Both the position numbers and the translations under genes were made by a program. The notes below the pieces were generated by a model. It saw only the letters and a list, made by a program, of their open reading frames with translations. It was not told the DNA's origin and did no database searches. A DNA stretch of 64,000 nt from Cololabis saira. Taxonomy: Eukaryota > Chordata > Actinopteri > Beloniformes > Belonidae. Shown here in pieces: positions 21,926-33,364 of this stretch. The first letter of the stretch is position 1; each line of letters starts with the position of its first letter. The stretch covers positions 2,856,001 through 2,920,000 of the forward strand of contig NC_084590.1 in the NCBI RefSeq assembly GCF_033807715.1. The letters are read 5' to 3'.

Positions 21926-23498
21926 ATGTTGACATTGCTGAGGAGCCACCTCAGGAAAGAGACACAGCAGAGGAAGCGCCCTCACTGATGGATGGTCAGT
22001 ATTAAAAGTGCTGTGATTGTACTGTGACACAATCCTCCTAGTTCTGGATACATTGGAACAGATCCACAAATACCATATGTTTTCTTACTCTATATGTTGT
22101 TGTCCTTTCTAATGTCTTGTATTTATTTATTTTTTATTTATTTGTCTATGTTAACATACAGAGAAAACACCTGATCCTAGATCTCCAGTATTTGTGTTAT
22201 CTCTGATTTTAGATCTCCATTTTTTGTGTTATCTCTAACAGGTCCATCTGATTATTTAAATAAACTGAATGACACCACAAGAATTAAGTACCTTGAGTCT
22301 TATATTTATGGTAGGTTTGTTTGGTGTGGCACCTCTTGAACTTGCATTCATCTTATGGGGGATTTGGTGTAGAAGGACTAAGTACTAACTAAGAACTAAG
22401 TATTGGTACTTTGGTAAAGGATAAAGGATTTTTTGAGATTTTGCAGCAGAATATTCTAAACACAAATATATTTGGATATTAACTGTTTATTTTATGAACT
22501 AGGGAGATTGAGTGTCTGCCTGTCAGATGTAGTTCTAGATGTAAGAGTCTGATCTTTATCTTTCCAGATAAGAAGTCCGGCATTGCTACAGTTCCGTCAG
22601 CTGTGGAAGGTCAGTTTTAAATTTGTTGTATTTTATTCCTTTTACGTTCTTTAATGTTTTTATTATTTTTTTTGGTACATCTGAGTGTGCACTACCACCC
22701 AAACCGTAATGCTAACTTGATAGTTATTTCTCTTGTCTTACGATTTATTTCTGTTTATACGGATTTAAAGACAACAGCCTACTAATGAGAACCAGTAGGC
22801 ACATGCAGGTCAGAGGAAAAAAAAAAAAAATCTAAAATGCATCCCATTAAACTCAGATGTTGTTTTTCTCCCAGTGTGTAGGAAAAATGTTTAGGTTCTT
22901 ACCTGTGATTTCTTGCTCGTGCAATTGGGGCAGACCGATTAATCGAATTTAAATCAATTTTTTTTTTATCGGATATAAAATAATGTTTATCGTCAAATCG
23001 ATTTTCACTTATTTGGGTCAATAGCTACGGATCTTACTCATTTAACCACTTGAACCTCATCCTTTTTGTGGAGAAGGCTTTTGCAGAAAATAGCAGCTTG
23101 ACAAGCTGCTATTTTCTTTCTCGCAAAGGGAATGCATCTTTCTCCTTCCCAATTTATAGCAGTTCTCCTCAAAACCAGTCCTACGTAAGTCATTGTCATA
23201 AGAACAAAGTGAGCGATAAATGATCACGGCACCAAAGCTGCTCTGGCGCCATTGCAGCTCACAACGGTCGCACCTATGTAATAGTTGTTTTGTTTTTTTT
23301 GTTTTGGTCCGATTAATTTTAAAAGACCAGCACATCTCCCGCCTCCCCTTTTTTGTATTTCATTATTTGAACAAAAGTTTTACATTGCCATTTTCTTCCT
23401 TATGTTTTTCAGATCAAGTTGCCCCAGGGGAGGAGCAGATGGCAGACGGACACAGCCTTTTGGATAAACTTAAACAAGTCATGCTGAAAAACAAATGA
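21926..23498 (+). CDS. 3' exons of an unidentified phase-1 gene
   Basis: Four exons with consensus acceptors and donors: 21926-21994, 22242-22310, 22568-22609, 23413-23498 (TGA stop). Every junction is phase 1 and the joined frame is open, ending ...LLDKLKQVMLKNK. The product is acidic and low in hydrophobic residues; I do not recognise it. The first exon (EEPPQERDTAEEAPSLMDG) and its intron flanks are a diverged copy of the exon at 13298-13363 in the transposase-like gene, so the two genes share ancestry here. It could be an alternative 3' end of that gene, a second family member, or a decayed duplicate. Upstream exons, if any, are not visible. Confidence 0.5.
23084..23114. repeat. Perfect 14 bp hairpin
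   Basis: GAAAATAGCAGCTT and its exact complement separated by three bases, in the intron before the last exon at 23413. Could be a transposon end or recombination scar; function unknown. Confidence 0.7.
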
Positions 23499-25372
23499 TC
23501 AAAATGATCAAACAGCAGTGGGAATTAAGTTCATTATTTATTATTGTGTACTTAAGTACAATTCAGCATAATTTGTCCTTGTTCTACCAAAGTAGATTTT
23601 GATGCAGACACTGTTGTACCCTTACTCAGGGACTTTTTGAATAGGAACTGTTACTTTCTGTCTGTTCTAATTTCTGCACTGATACTTGTCCTACCACTGT
23701 TAATTGAGTCATTATTTGAATTTATTGTATTGTCGCTGTTTTTTGACGAATGTATTTTTTTACTTATAACTTGTTCTCTCCATTAAATGGAGTATTTTCA
23801 GTGGAGTACTGAAAATTCTTTGAATAGTTTTGTGAAACGGAAATGTTCCAAATGCTTTGTTACAGCATGTCAAATCAAGGTATTCCTATAATATTGGGTG
23901 TAGCCCATGTCAAATTATGTAGCATATTCAACACATTTATTTGAAATGTATAAGGTATTAACTGCTCACATTTTATAAAGTGTTTTTCAAAATACCCAAA
24001 GTCGCTCTACATAAGACAAGAACCAGTTTATTAGGGTGAGGGGGAGGCAAGCAATACCTGGGTACAAAGTACTGTCATATTTAAGATTAGATCTTTTGAT
24101 TACATTATATGAGGGGTAATGGGGAGTGTTATTCACAGTTGGGGTAGGAAAAATCATTTAGCAGATTACATATGTTGAATATACACTCAATTGCTGGTCT
24201 ATGTAGAGGTGAATGAAGATGAAGGATGCAATTCTGAAGAAAACCCACCCATAAGATGATAATTGACAAACATTTTATATTGTCACATGTGCACTTACTC
24301 AAATGGTTGACTAATCAGCAATATTCTATAGCCATGACAAATCACATCTCTCTCACCTGTAATGATTATAATGATCGGTCTGAGATTGTCTATTTAACAC
24401 AGATGTAATCTCTGAGCTATGACACCACACAAGGTTTTGCGGCCTACAATAGAGGCCTTTCTGCCCCTTAGTACAACTTTAGTTGGGTTATTTGCATGGA
24501 CAATAAGAACCAGGTTCAGGTAAATATATCACTTTTGTGGCTTAAAAAATGAATATAGAAGTTACATGGTCAAGCAGTCTATGTCTAAGGCAAGTCTAAG
24601 CTTCCATATAATTCATAATAAGGTGGCCGGTACCAGAGACTGGTGTAAAAGTGTAATAAGTTTAATACTATAATCGCACAATATGTTTAATAGTGTATGA
24701 ACAACCTGATCTCACAAAAATCCGTGAAATGCCCACAACTTCTCACCACTATTTTCCGTGGCACCAACACGGAAATGGTATAATTCCGTGAGCACCACAG
24801 ATATTGTACCATGCGAAGTCAATGGGATCCGTTGTCGTGATATATACACGGAATATTACATTATTATTATGTATATATTATTCTTTATTATAGTGGCTAA
24901 GTTATACGTTTTTGACGCGCAAGTTACTGTTTGTTACTGTCAGTTTGTAAAAGCATGTTTTTAACGCTGTTTTAACAGTGTTTAAATGGTGTTTTGATGA
25001 TTTTTAACAGTATTTTGACGGCGAGTATTTAACCGCGTTTTCTAGTATTTAACGTAAATTCGAGTATTTAACCATGTTGTTTGCTGCCGCCATGACGACG
25101 GAGGTGGCGTAAGTGATGTGAAATTATTATTTTTAGCAAAAACCACAAGCATTTCCTACTTCTAACCAATCATAAGTGGTGCCTTAACCTACCGGTAACC
25201 AGACCTTAACCAGAGCGTCGTCCAGCCACAAAATATCATTTTTAATTGCTTTTGAACCAGGAAGTTGAGACAGGCGATATTTAAATGTTTGTTAAATGTT
25301 GTTTTAACCATTCTCCCATTCCGTCAAACACAGGGAATTCCCTGGGCATCCCCTCTACTGTACGTCATAGAG
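23499..25372. other. Non-coding, AT-rich region
   Basis: No coding sequence found. Around 24720-24850 there is a motif repeated in short inverted form (CCGTGAAATG.../...TTCCGTG, and CACGGAA), perhaps an old MITE, but I could not define its ends. Otherwise I see nothing. Confidence 0.35.
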
Positions 25373-25597
25373 CAGTGGTCTTCATTCCAGGTCCTCGAGA
25401 GCCGCTGTGCTGCATAATCTTAGATGTTTCCCTGCTCCAGTAAACCCTGATACAGATGACTGTGTCACCAACAGAACTGTGCCGACCTGCAGGAAACATT
25501 GGTGATGACCACTAATTAGAATCAGGTGTGTTGATGCAGGGAAACATCAAAAACATGCAGGACAGCGGCTCCCAAGGACCAGTAGTGAGGACCACTG
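25373..25597. mobile_element. hAT-type MITE, 225 bp, with 8 bp target duplication
   Basis: Ends are CAGTGGTC... and ...GACCACTG, and the arms extend inward (GAGAGCCGCTGT versus GACAGCGGCTCC). The flanks are TCATAGAG at 25365-25372 and TCATAGAT at 25598-25605, an 8 bp target duplication with one mismatch, which is typical of hAT elements. Non-coding. Confidence 0.85.
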
Positions 25598-26500
25598 TCA
25601 TAGATCACGTGACCAGTGCCCCGATCGTGGATCTGTTTTTTTTTTTTTTTTTATAAACTTTATTTACCATTTCAATGGACGTGGAAGTAAACCGTTAAAT
25701 ATATTGTACTTTTGAATGGTAAATATTAAAATAAACCGTACACAGGTACATTTACAACTTATATTGAATCACTGTGAATACATCAGTCAGTTACATGACG
25801 TTAAATAGACTATCCTAAATAAATAAACATATTTACAATTCCTTAACATACATCATCTCTATAAAATGTAGTTACTATTTCAGATGCACTACATAATAGA
25901 TATATTCAATTGATATATGTTTTTTAAAACGTTTTTACACGTTAACCAAACCAATGTGACTACAAATATGGCGCTGATTAGCATAAAGCCGACTCTAGGG
26001 AAATGTAGTTCTTAGCTAATATTGTTTTTTTTTCCTCAGAAATGGAGGTTGTTAATACTAAAATAAGAGTGTACATAGTAGTTTAAGGGCATGATACACA
26101 CATTTGTGTGAATATATTTTAAATATATAATTGTTAAATGTATGAAAATTAATTTTAACCATGTTTTACCCTTATATTATTGCACCACCTAGTGATGACT
26201 ACTCTGGCATGATACATTAGATCAAGAGCTTTCCATAACAGTTGGTTTCATGTCTATAGTCCCTTTTATCGCAGAATTATAACCCTTTAAAAATGCATCA
26301 AGGTCAAGGTTCAATGGTCATTATTTCAAAGCAGGAGGCATTCTGACTTTTGTTAATCTACAGGTCGAGGCCTTTCCAAAAATGTATTTGGTTTTGTCAT
26401 AGGATTAAGTTTCATTTTTACCCCTGTTGGGTCGCATGATCTGTCAGGTATAAATTCTGAATCTCATAGCTCCAGCCTGGATAAAAATAAAAAAAACTTA
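25598..26500. other. Non-coding, AT-rich region
   Basis: Contains a T run at 25637-25652, then AT-rich sequence without ORFs. No recognisable gene. Confidence 0.35.
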
Positions 26501-26509
26501 GTTTTTTTT

Positions 26510-28420
26510 TATTCTTTGGTGGGACTAGACTGATGCAGGTGTTGATCTGTGAGCCTTGATTTCTTCAGATTTTTGATCAGCTTCATGTGTGAAAAAGTTT
26601 GCTCACACATATATGTATTCCCAAAAACTGTGGACATCTTCTTTGCGTGCTTTCTTATGTTGGGGTAGGTGTCGCATGGGAGGGCAGCGTAGTAACTCCA
26701 TGAGACTGTTTGGCCTGAATACGTCTTTCAGTAAATCACAGGTCTGCAACTCCGCCAGTTCAAACTGAAGAGACGGCAGGGTGTCGCTAACGTCGGCAGC
26801 AAAAGGGTTTCTGGAATATGCAGATTTCTTTAGCGTGGACATGAAGCTCATGGAACCGCACACCAAACTCCGCCCTCAGTGTTTCCAGTGCGTCCTTGCA
26901 CTTCTCGGTTGGGAACGGGACCGCTGGTTTCTCAGCTGAGAGGCTTTGAGTGACAGGGAGATGGGTAAAGTCGTGTTTTTGCACCTGTCCAATAAGCACC
27001 GTCAGTTTAAGCTCAAATCCTTTGATGTGGGAATACATGTCACAAATTAGTTTTACCTTGAAGCTGCAAGTTGAGGCCGTTAAAAATTTCTGACACATCT
27101 GTTAAAAAGGCGAGGTCCCAATTCCATTCTGTGTCGATCAGCTGTGGGACAGTTTTACCCTGTGTCAGGAGAAAGGCGTTGATTTCGGGTAGTTCAAAAC
27201 TCTGCCCCGGCTTAACCAGCGGACTTCAGTATGGTAAAGCACGTCTCCGTGGGCTGAATCTAGCTCGGAGAGAAAGGCTTGGAACTGCCAGTGTTAAAGT
27301 CCGTTTGCTCGGATGAAGTTTACACACACAACCACCTTCATGACAGATTCCCACCTCAGAACTTTGCAGCACGGTGCTCGCTGGTGAATCAAGCAGTGGA
27401 CTTGTAGCGGGAGTGTGAGACCTCTTTCTGCCATTTCCTTTTTCACGCGCCCTACGAGCCCCCACCCGCCGGTCATATTTGGAGCCCTGTCCGTTGTGAT
27501 GCTGGCCAGCTTAGACCAGTCCAGATCAAACTCTTCCATTGTTTGGCACATTTTACCAAAAATATCCTCCCTTGTTGTCGTATCTGTAATACTTTGTAAT
27601 GCTGCCAGCTCCTCGGTCACTTCAAAGTTTGAATTTACTCCCCGAATAAAAATGAGCAGTTGTGCTATGTCCTGCACGTCATTGCTCTCATCCAATGCCA
27701 ACGAAAAATACACAAAATCTTTAGCTTTCTCTTTCAGCTGGGAATGTACATTATCCCCCATTCCTTCAATGCGCCTGGTGACTGTAGATGCGGACAGACT
27801 CACCGCGTTTAGGACTCCCCAGTTCAGTTTAGCTACCTTGAAACTGGCCCGGACAGATGCCAAGTTCATCTGCGTCTGATGCAGTAATGTGCTCTGTTGG
27901 GCAGCTAATCCACATTTTATTCACCTTGTCTCTCCTCACTTGGCCCTGCAGGCTAGCATTCTGCTCTCCATGTCGGGTTTCATAATGGCGACGAATGTTA
28001 AATTCTTTGAACACCGCTACCGTTTCTTTGCAGATAAGACAAACAGCCTTTTCCTTGCACGGAACAAAAAAATAGTCATCTGTCCACTGCTGTTTGAAAA
28101 CTCTGCACTCTGAATCTATCTTTCGTCATTTTGTCGTCTTCTTCTGTCAGCTCACCACTGGTAAAAGTCACATCAGAATATACCATTGTGTGAGGGGGTG
28201 AAGATGAGCCACTATTAGTTATAAATAGCTCATATCTATGGTCAATTTTAATTAGAATGCCAACATTGAAGTACGGATATGTTATGATAGGAAATTTTTT
28301 TTTTTTTTTTTACTTAAAAAAATGTAAAAGAACTTTTAATTTTCTGGGATCCTAAGTGGGCCACTCCAATTGTTTTGGGGGGCCGGATGTGGCACGCGGG
28401 CCGTAGTTTGTGGACCCCTA
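26510..28420 (-). pseudogene. hAT transposase (GTF2IRD2/ZBED-like), broken
   Basis: Read on the minus strand, frames at 28014-27829, 27869-27294, 27098-26787 and 26866-26603 join into one hAT transposase. The N-terminal part resembles a BED-type domain (FKEFNIRRHYETRH). The catalytic core shows FSLALDESNDVQDIAQLLIF and the ITTDRAPNMTG acidic motif, then VHCLIHQ. The C-terminal part carries the dimerisation segment and ends near EQTFSHMK at about 26570-26600. At least three frameshifts make it dead. The 5' terminal sequence of the element is visible at 28365-28420 (complement: GGGGTCCACAAACTACGGCC), typical of hAT elements. The other end was not found. The proteins that share this fold in vertebrates (GTF2IRD2, FAM200, ZBED5) are domesticated relatives; this copy is not one of those genes. 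Confidence 0.8.
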
Positions 28421-28429
28421 ACTTAAACA

Positions 28430-29450
28430 GTCTGACATGACACTAGATTGAACTATTCTATCGGGATTTGAGACAAGGATCAAGTCAAGCAGAGATGAGG
28501 ATCTAGAATCAACTCTTGTAGGTTCATTAATGAGCTGTGTGAGGTGTACACTGTCAAATAAGTTTCTGTCCTTATGAGAACAATGATCAAGCCAGTTACA
28601 ATTAATGTCCTCAAGAATAATTAATTAATTTTGCCTCCCAAGAGAATTAATTGTAGATAAAATGTGCATAGTAGAATCAACAGGGGATGAGGGGGGCCTG
28701 TATATGTTGCCAATTGTTATTTGTTTTCATGAAAAATTATATTAACAAAAAGACATTCAAAATTAACTGGTTCAACAGTAGGAATGATACAGTCAGAAGC
28801 TAAGTTAACTACAACATAAGTAGCCACACCACCACCTCTGGAAGACTCAGCTCTATACAACACAAATTTTCTATTTCAATTTCAGCATCAGTGATATTGT
28901 CATGAAGCCATGTCTCAGAAATGACGTTAGGTTTATAAAGAGCAACCCAAGCTCTTAATAAATTAATTTTAGAGGCAAGACTCCAAATGTTAAGGTGACT
29001 AACCTTTAGACCAGGGATATTCAATTGGCGGCCCGCGGGCCACATGCGTCCCGCCCGGAGCTTTTATGTGGTGCTTTGTCATTATGGCGTGTTTTATTAA
29101 AAGTAGGTCAATATCAATTTCATTAAGTTTGCACAATGCATGGTTTCAAAATTAACTTGCATTTAAAATAATATTTCTTTATCTGAATATTATATATAAC
29201 ATTCACAATGACTAAATCTGGAGACAATTAATACATAATTCATATGTAAACTATATATATTCAAATGTATAATACAAATGTATTATATATACATAAGTCT
29301 TCGTCTTTGAGTGCAAAATACATTTTGAAAACCCCCAAATTTTCAAAATGTGCGGCCCTCTCCATACAGTCCTTTTGCAGATGTGGCCCCCGGCCCAATC
29401 TAGTTGAATACCCCTGCTTTAGACCCTTTAAGTCAATTGTATCTTACAGA
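28430..29450 (-). pseudogene. LINE endonuclease fragment, interrupted by a MITE
   Basis: On the minus strand the endonuclease N-terminal half is readable: LKVSHLNIWSLASKINLLR, ISETWLHDN, then after a frameshift GGGVATYV, IYRPPSS and a linker with LIILEDINCNW. The reading crosses the MITE at 29012-29416: with the MITE and one target copy removed, IDLKGLKVSH is continuous. It is cut at about 28430, next to the hAT terminus at 28420. No RT domain follows. LINE of L1/Jockey type; family uncertain. Confidence 0.65.
29012..29416. mobile_element. Short hAT MITE (405 bp), deletion derivative of the 52.8 kb copy
   Basis: Starts CAGGGATATTCAATTGGCGG and ends CTAGTTGAATACCCCTG. Flanked by perfect 8 bp target duplications CTTTAGAC at 29004-29011 and 29417-29424. 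Its first 60 and last 340 bases match the ends of the element at 52846-54237, with the middle missing. Non-coding. Confidence 0.93.
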
Positions 29451-29694
29451 AAATGACAGTTCAAATAAAGAGGTTCCAATGGGGAGGGATAAAGTGAAGA
29501 GAGCGGGGAGTAAGAGAAAGACAGGATATTTGTGTTTTACAGACATAGACACAAAAACACACACACATAAATACATAGTGAAACAACACCTTAAAACAAA
29601 GACTCAGATTGCAGTAATACGCAAGTAGAAATAAGGAAGGACTCTTTTAATTAAATACAAACAAAACTAAAAGAATAGAATGGCCAGTCTTTAA

Positions 29695-30758
29695 AGGGGA
29701 CCTATTATGAAAAACACGTTTTTTCTTGTTTTAACATATAAAAAGTGGTCTCCCCTCACCCTGCCAGCACAGGGGAGACAAAATACCATGAATTTCTGCA
29801 AGGTCTCTGACCCCCGCCGGCCAGAGTCCCACAGGGTCACGTGGTTTTTTTTGAGCCGATTAAAATCTGCTCCCGTCGTGACGTCACGACGGGAACAGAT
29901 TTCCATAGGTTCGGCCTCCGCTGCTGAAACCACGCCCACAACCAGCTCTCTCCGCTGCTGGAGCGGTCCTTCCTTCAGCCACTCGGACGCGGCGCCGCGG
30001 ATCCGGGTTAAATCATCCAGGTTCCCGGGTGGTTTGGGAGCTGGGTCCTTGGGGGTCCGTCCCAGGTCGGACCAGCTTCACCCTCCGAGATTTTCAGGCA
30101 AATCTGTCGGTTTGATCACCGGTAACCGACGATGCGCACAGGATGCGCTCCGGAGCCGATCTGTGCGCCCGCCGTGGGATTGCGGCGCCCGTCGCGCAGC
30201 ATCCGCCGGGCAGATCCGGCTGAAATTCCGCTGGTCGGTCCCCGGGAGTCCCTGCTACCAGTCCAGGCCGGTTCCTGCGGTCCCGGCCGGTCGGAACCGG
30301 TCAGATTCCCCCGTTAAAGCCGTGGTGATGCGCGCTGCTCCCGGGCGCCCGGCGTGGCTCCGGGGCCAGCGTTCAGCATCCGCCGGGTAGATCCGGCTTA
30401 AATAGTGCATAAATGTTATTTATATACAACTCATATTTTATTTTTTTAACAATAAAGTTTCCATTTGTGAAAATTCAGTGTTGTGATAATTTACAGGGTT
30501 GGGCTGCTCTGGCGGAGCGAGGTTTATCCTCCTCCCCTGCTACACGTCATTCAGGGAGCCAATCAGCACAGAGCCTCATTATCATACCCCCCCCTTCCCT
30601 TTGAATGAGGCGCAGAAAAAGAGGTTAGAAGCGGTAAAACTAGTGACATGGCCCACAGGCTGGATTTATGATTTATGTAGAAAAAACAAGCTTTAGATTG
30701 TTTTTAAGACATTCAAGGCCTGTTTAAAATATACATTAAATGCCATAATAGGTCACCT
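29695..30758. mobile_element. TTAA-flanked non-autonomous element, 1.06 kb
   Basis: Flanked by TTAA at 29691-29694 and 30759-30762. Inverted ends AGGGGACCTATTATG and CATAATAGGTCACCT (one mismatch in 15). TTAA targets are used by piggyBac and Kolobok superfamilies; which applies is not decided. The interior 29950-30390 is strikingly GC-rich (many CCGG, CCCGGG and CGCC words) against an AT-rich background, with open frames in two readings that show no known motif. Confidence 0.85.
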
Positions 30759-30899
30759 TTAAATATCATAAATTATAATCATACATCCTCAGAGAGACAA
30801 AGTGGGAAGCGGAAAAAGAAAAGAAAGCCTTATATGCATCCAAAGGCAGTAGTAATGAAAAGGCATACTGCTGGAATACTGACGTCACAGGCAGAGGAG

Positions 30900-31270
30900 T
30901 TTACTTGGTATGTCTCAAAAGACTGAGATATTGAGTACATATGGCCATTTGTTTCGGTGTATCTCTTAAAACCCATTGCATAGACTGCAGATGGGATTTT
31001 GAGTCACTGTCCTCTTGAAAAACAAGTGATGGTCCCACTTGCTTGTTGCAGAATACCATGATGGTTATTCTGGTTAGATGTGCACTCCTTTTTGAATAAA
31101 TAATCAAATGAATCAGAAGCATTGCAACCCCATACCATCACACCCCCCCCCTTCATGGTATACAGAAGGAACTTCCAATCCAGGCACATCCATTACCCTT
31201 TCCTATGTCTCAAAAAGACCTGATTGCTGAAGCAAAATGCTCAAATTTAGATTCATTACACCAAACAGAT
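30900..31270 (-). pseudogene. Tc1-type transposase fragment
   Basis: Minus-strand pieces with GGGVMVWGCNASDSF, followed in another frame by VGPSLVFQEDSDSKS, which match the central part of Tc1 transposases (GGG..MVWGCF, then FQQDNDPKHT, the second catalytic Asp region). The first D and final E regions are absent or unreadable and frameshifts separate the pieces, so this is a dead fragment. Confidence 0.65.
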
Positions 31271-31634
31271 ACCCACTGGATTACTGTCCATTCCTTGTGT
31301 GTATTGGAAGCAAATTTCTTCTTTGTATTGGCTTCCCTCAGTAGTCGCCTGATTCACACGATCTCTTCTGAACAGTTGCCACTGAAATGTGTCTGCTACT
31401 AAAACACTGTGAAGCGTTCACATAAACTCGGCTCAGATGTACCGTTAATAACGTAGACTTTGAGTCTTATATCTTTGATGAACTCATCTTCGCCGACAGA
31501 AGTGAGTTGTGGTTTTCCTGACTCCAGATGATCAAATGAGCCAGTTTCATCACTGCAATTACAGTTTTTCACAGTTGAGGGAGAGGGAGAAGAGGAGGAG
31601 GACAAGGAGGAGGAGGAGAAAGAAGAAGGAGAGT

Positions 31635-32940
31635 TACCATCTCTAATGAGATACGGGCAACCCTGGTAGACCACGTTCTCAACCATGGTTTGAACATGCT
31701 GGCAGAGGGTCCAACCCAACCTCAGCCGCTACACAGTTGCTGCCATCATAAGAACCTTCAGGGTGGAGAACAGGTACGAAATCTATTTGCCTTGTTTACT
31801 GTAATACTGTATATCAATAGAATACAGTGTGCTCACAGTATTTGCATTTTGCAGGACTGAAAGAGAACCACACCGTGGAGGAAGAGCACGGAGGAGCAGG
31901 AGACAGATGTTGTAAATATTGTTCGTGAGAACAATACAATCAAGCTCCGGCAACTACAGTCTAGGATCCTGGCTGACCATGGCACTTTCAGGGACATCCA
32001 CACTGTCAGCCTATCAACATTAGATAGAATCCTCCGCAGGAATCATGTTAGGATGAAGCAGGTCTATAGGGTCCCATTTGACCGTAACACAGACCGCATC
32101 AAAGAGCTCCGGCGAGAGTTTGTGCTTGTAAGTCCCATACTTTCAGCACTGACACATGCATGTATTGTACCTGTAATCCAATATTACTGTAAGTGTATTT
32201 ACATGTATTTTCTATAGTGTCTCACTATAGCCCACTGTATTGAAGTCTCTGTGTCCATACTGTAACTCAAACTTTCTCATGTTGTCTGTGTCAGCGGATC
32301 CAGGAGCATGACACCGCAATGGAGGTGAATGAGTACATTTTCATTGATGAGGTTGGGTTCAACCTCGTGAAGAAGAGGCGCCGGGGCAGAAATGTCATTG
32401 GCCAGCGGGCCATTGTTGAGGTCCCCGGCCAGCGTGGCGGCAACATCACGATGTGTGCGGCCATGAATCATCATGGCATCCTCCACCATCATGCCCACCT
32501 AGGGGCCTATAATACTGCCCGTCTCCTTGCCTTCCTGGATGGCCTGCATGACCTGCTCATACCACCTGGCCGGATGGATGTCCCACATCGGATCCATTAT
32601 ATTGTCATCTGGGACAATGTCAGTTTCCATAGGGCTGCTCTAGTGCGTGGGTGGTTCCAGGACCACCCACGCTTTTCCACTCTATTTCTTCCACCTTACT
32701 CATCCAATAGAGGAATTCTTTTCAGCATGGAGGTGGAAGGTGTATGAACGGAACCCACAGGGCCGGGTCCCACTGCTCCAGGCCATGGAGGAGGCTTGTG
32801 GCGACGTAAGTGTGGAGGCTTGTCAGGGCTTCATTCGCCACTCAAGGCGATTCTTCCAACGCTGCCTAGACAGGGAGCACATTGCCTGTGATGTCGATGA
32901 GGCCCTCTGGCCTGACAGGAACCGGAGGCATGATGGCTAA
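31635..32940 (+). pseudogene. Tc1/IS630-type DDE transposase with an intron, frameshifted
   Basis: Three exons are seen. The first, near 31635-31770, has ATLVDHVLNHGLN then, one frame over, QPNLSRYTVAAIIRTFR, a helix-turn-helix N-terminus; donor at 31771. The second, 31856-32126, has LRQLQSRILADHGTF. The third is 32294-32940. The catalytic domain shows the first Asp in IFIDEVGFN, then GQRGGNITMCAAM, the second Asp in IVIWDNVSFH, and the third acidic residue in PIEEFFSAW. Between PPYS and PIEE the frame breaks: the family has four residues (PFLN) here, and the sequence fits loss of 11 bases, after which the frame continues to a stop at 32940. So the gene is dead by one small deletion plus an upstream frameshift near 31700. 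Confidence 0.8.
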
Positions 32941-33115
32941 TTTTTTTTTGTGAGGGGGGGTTACTGTACTGTACTGTGTGTGCTAAAATTAAACTTTTTT
33001 TGGTTGCATATTTGTGTGCTGTTTTATGTTTGACTATACAAAAGTAGGCCTTTTACAAAAGGAGAAAAAGCACATTTTCCAAAGTCATTGTCATTCATAT
33101 GGTTTCTATAATTGT

Positions 33116-33359
33116 TGTGGCAGGGTGGAGGAGCTGCAGCCACTCAGGCTGATTAGGGCCCAGGTGGGCCCAATCAGCCTCTCCACCCTGCCAGCCTTCA
33201 TAAGGCAGGGCTGGACAGCAGCGAGGGGTCCTGTGAAGCTGGGTGTGAAGGTGCTTCTGCACGTGTGGCTGTGATCTTTTGCTGTAATAAAGAGGGTCTG
33301 CACGAAACTCCGTGTCTCTCCATCCTTCGGTCGGCCCCGGTAGCACTCGCCCTGCTACA
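33116..33359 (+). mobile_element. Solo LTR, 244 bp, with 5 bp target duplication
   Basis: Begins TGTGGCAGGG and ends CCCTGCTACA, the TG...CA form of LTRs. Flanked by ATTGT at 33111-33115 and 33360-33364. Contains AATAAAG at about 33281, a possible poly(A) signal. No internal retroviral or retrotransposon coding region is present nearby, so it is a solo LTR or a very small LTR element. Confidence 0.8.
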
Positions 33360-33364
33360 ATTGT

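Noticed and set aside
29707..30390. 227-codon ORF inside the TTAA element
   Set aside because: Compositional artefact of GC-rich DNA; no motif, and no agreed start or stop with other copies known.
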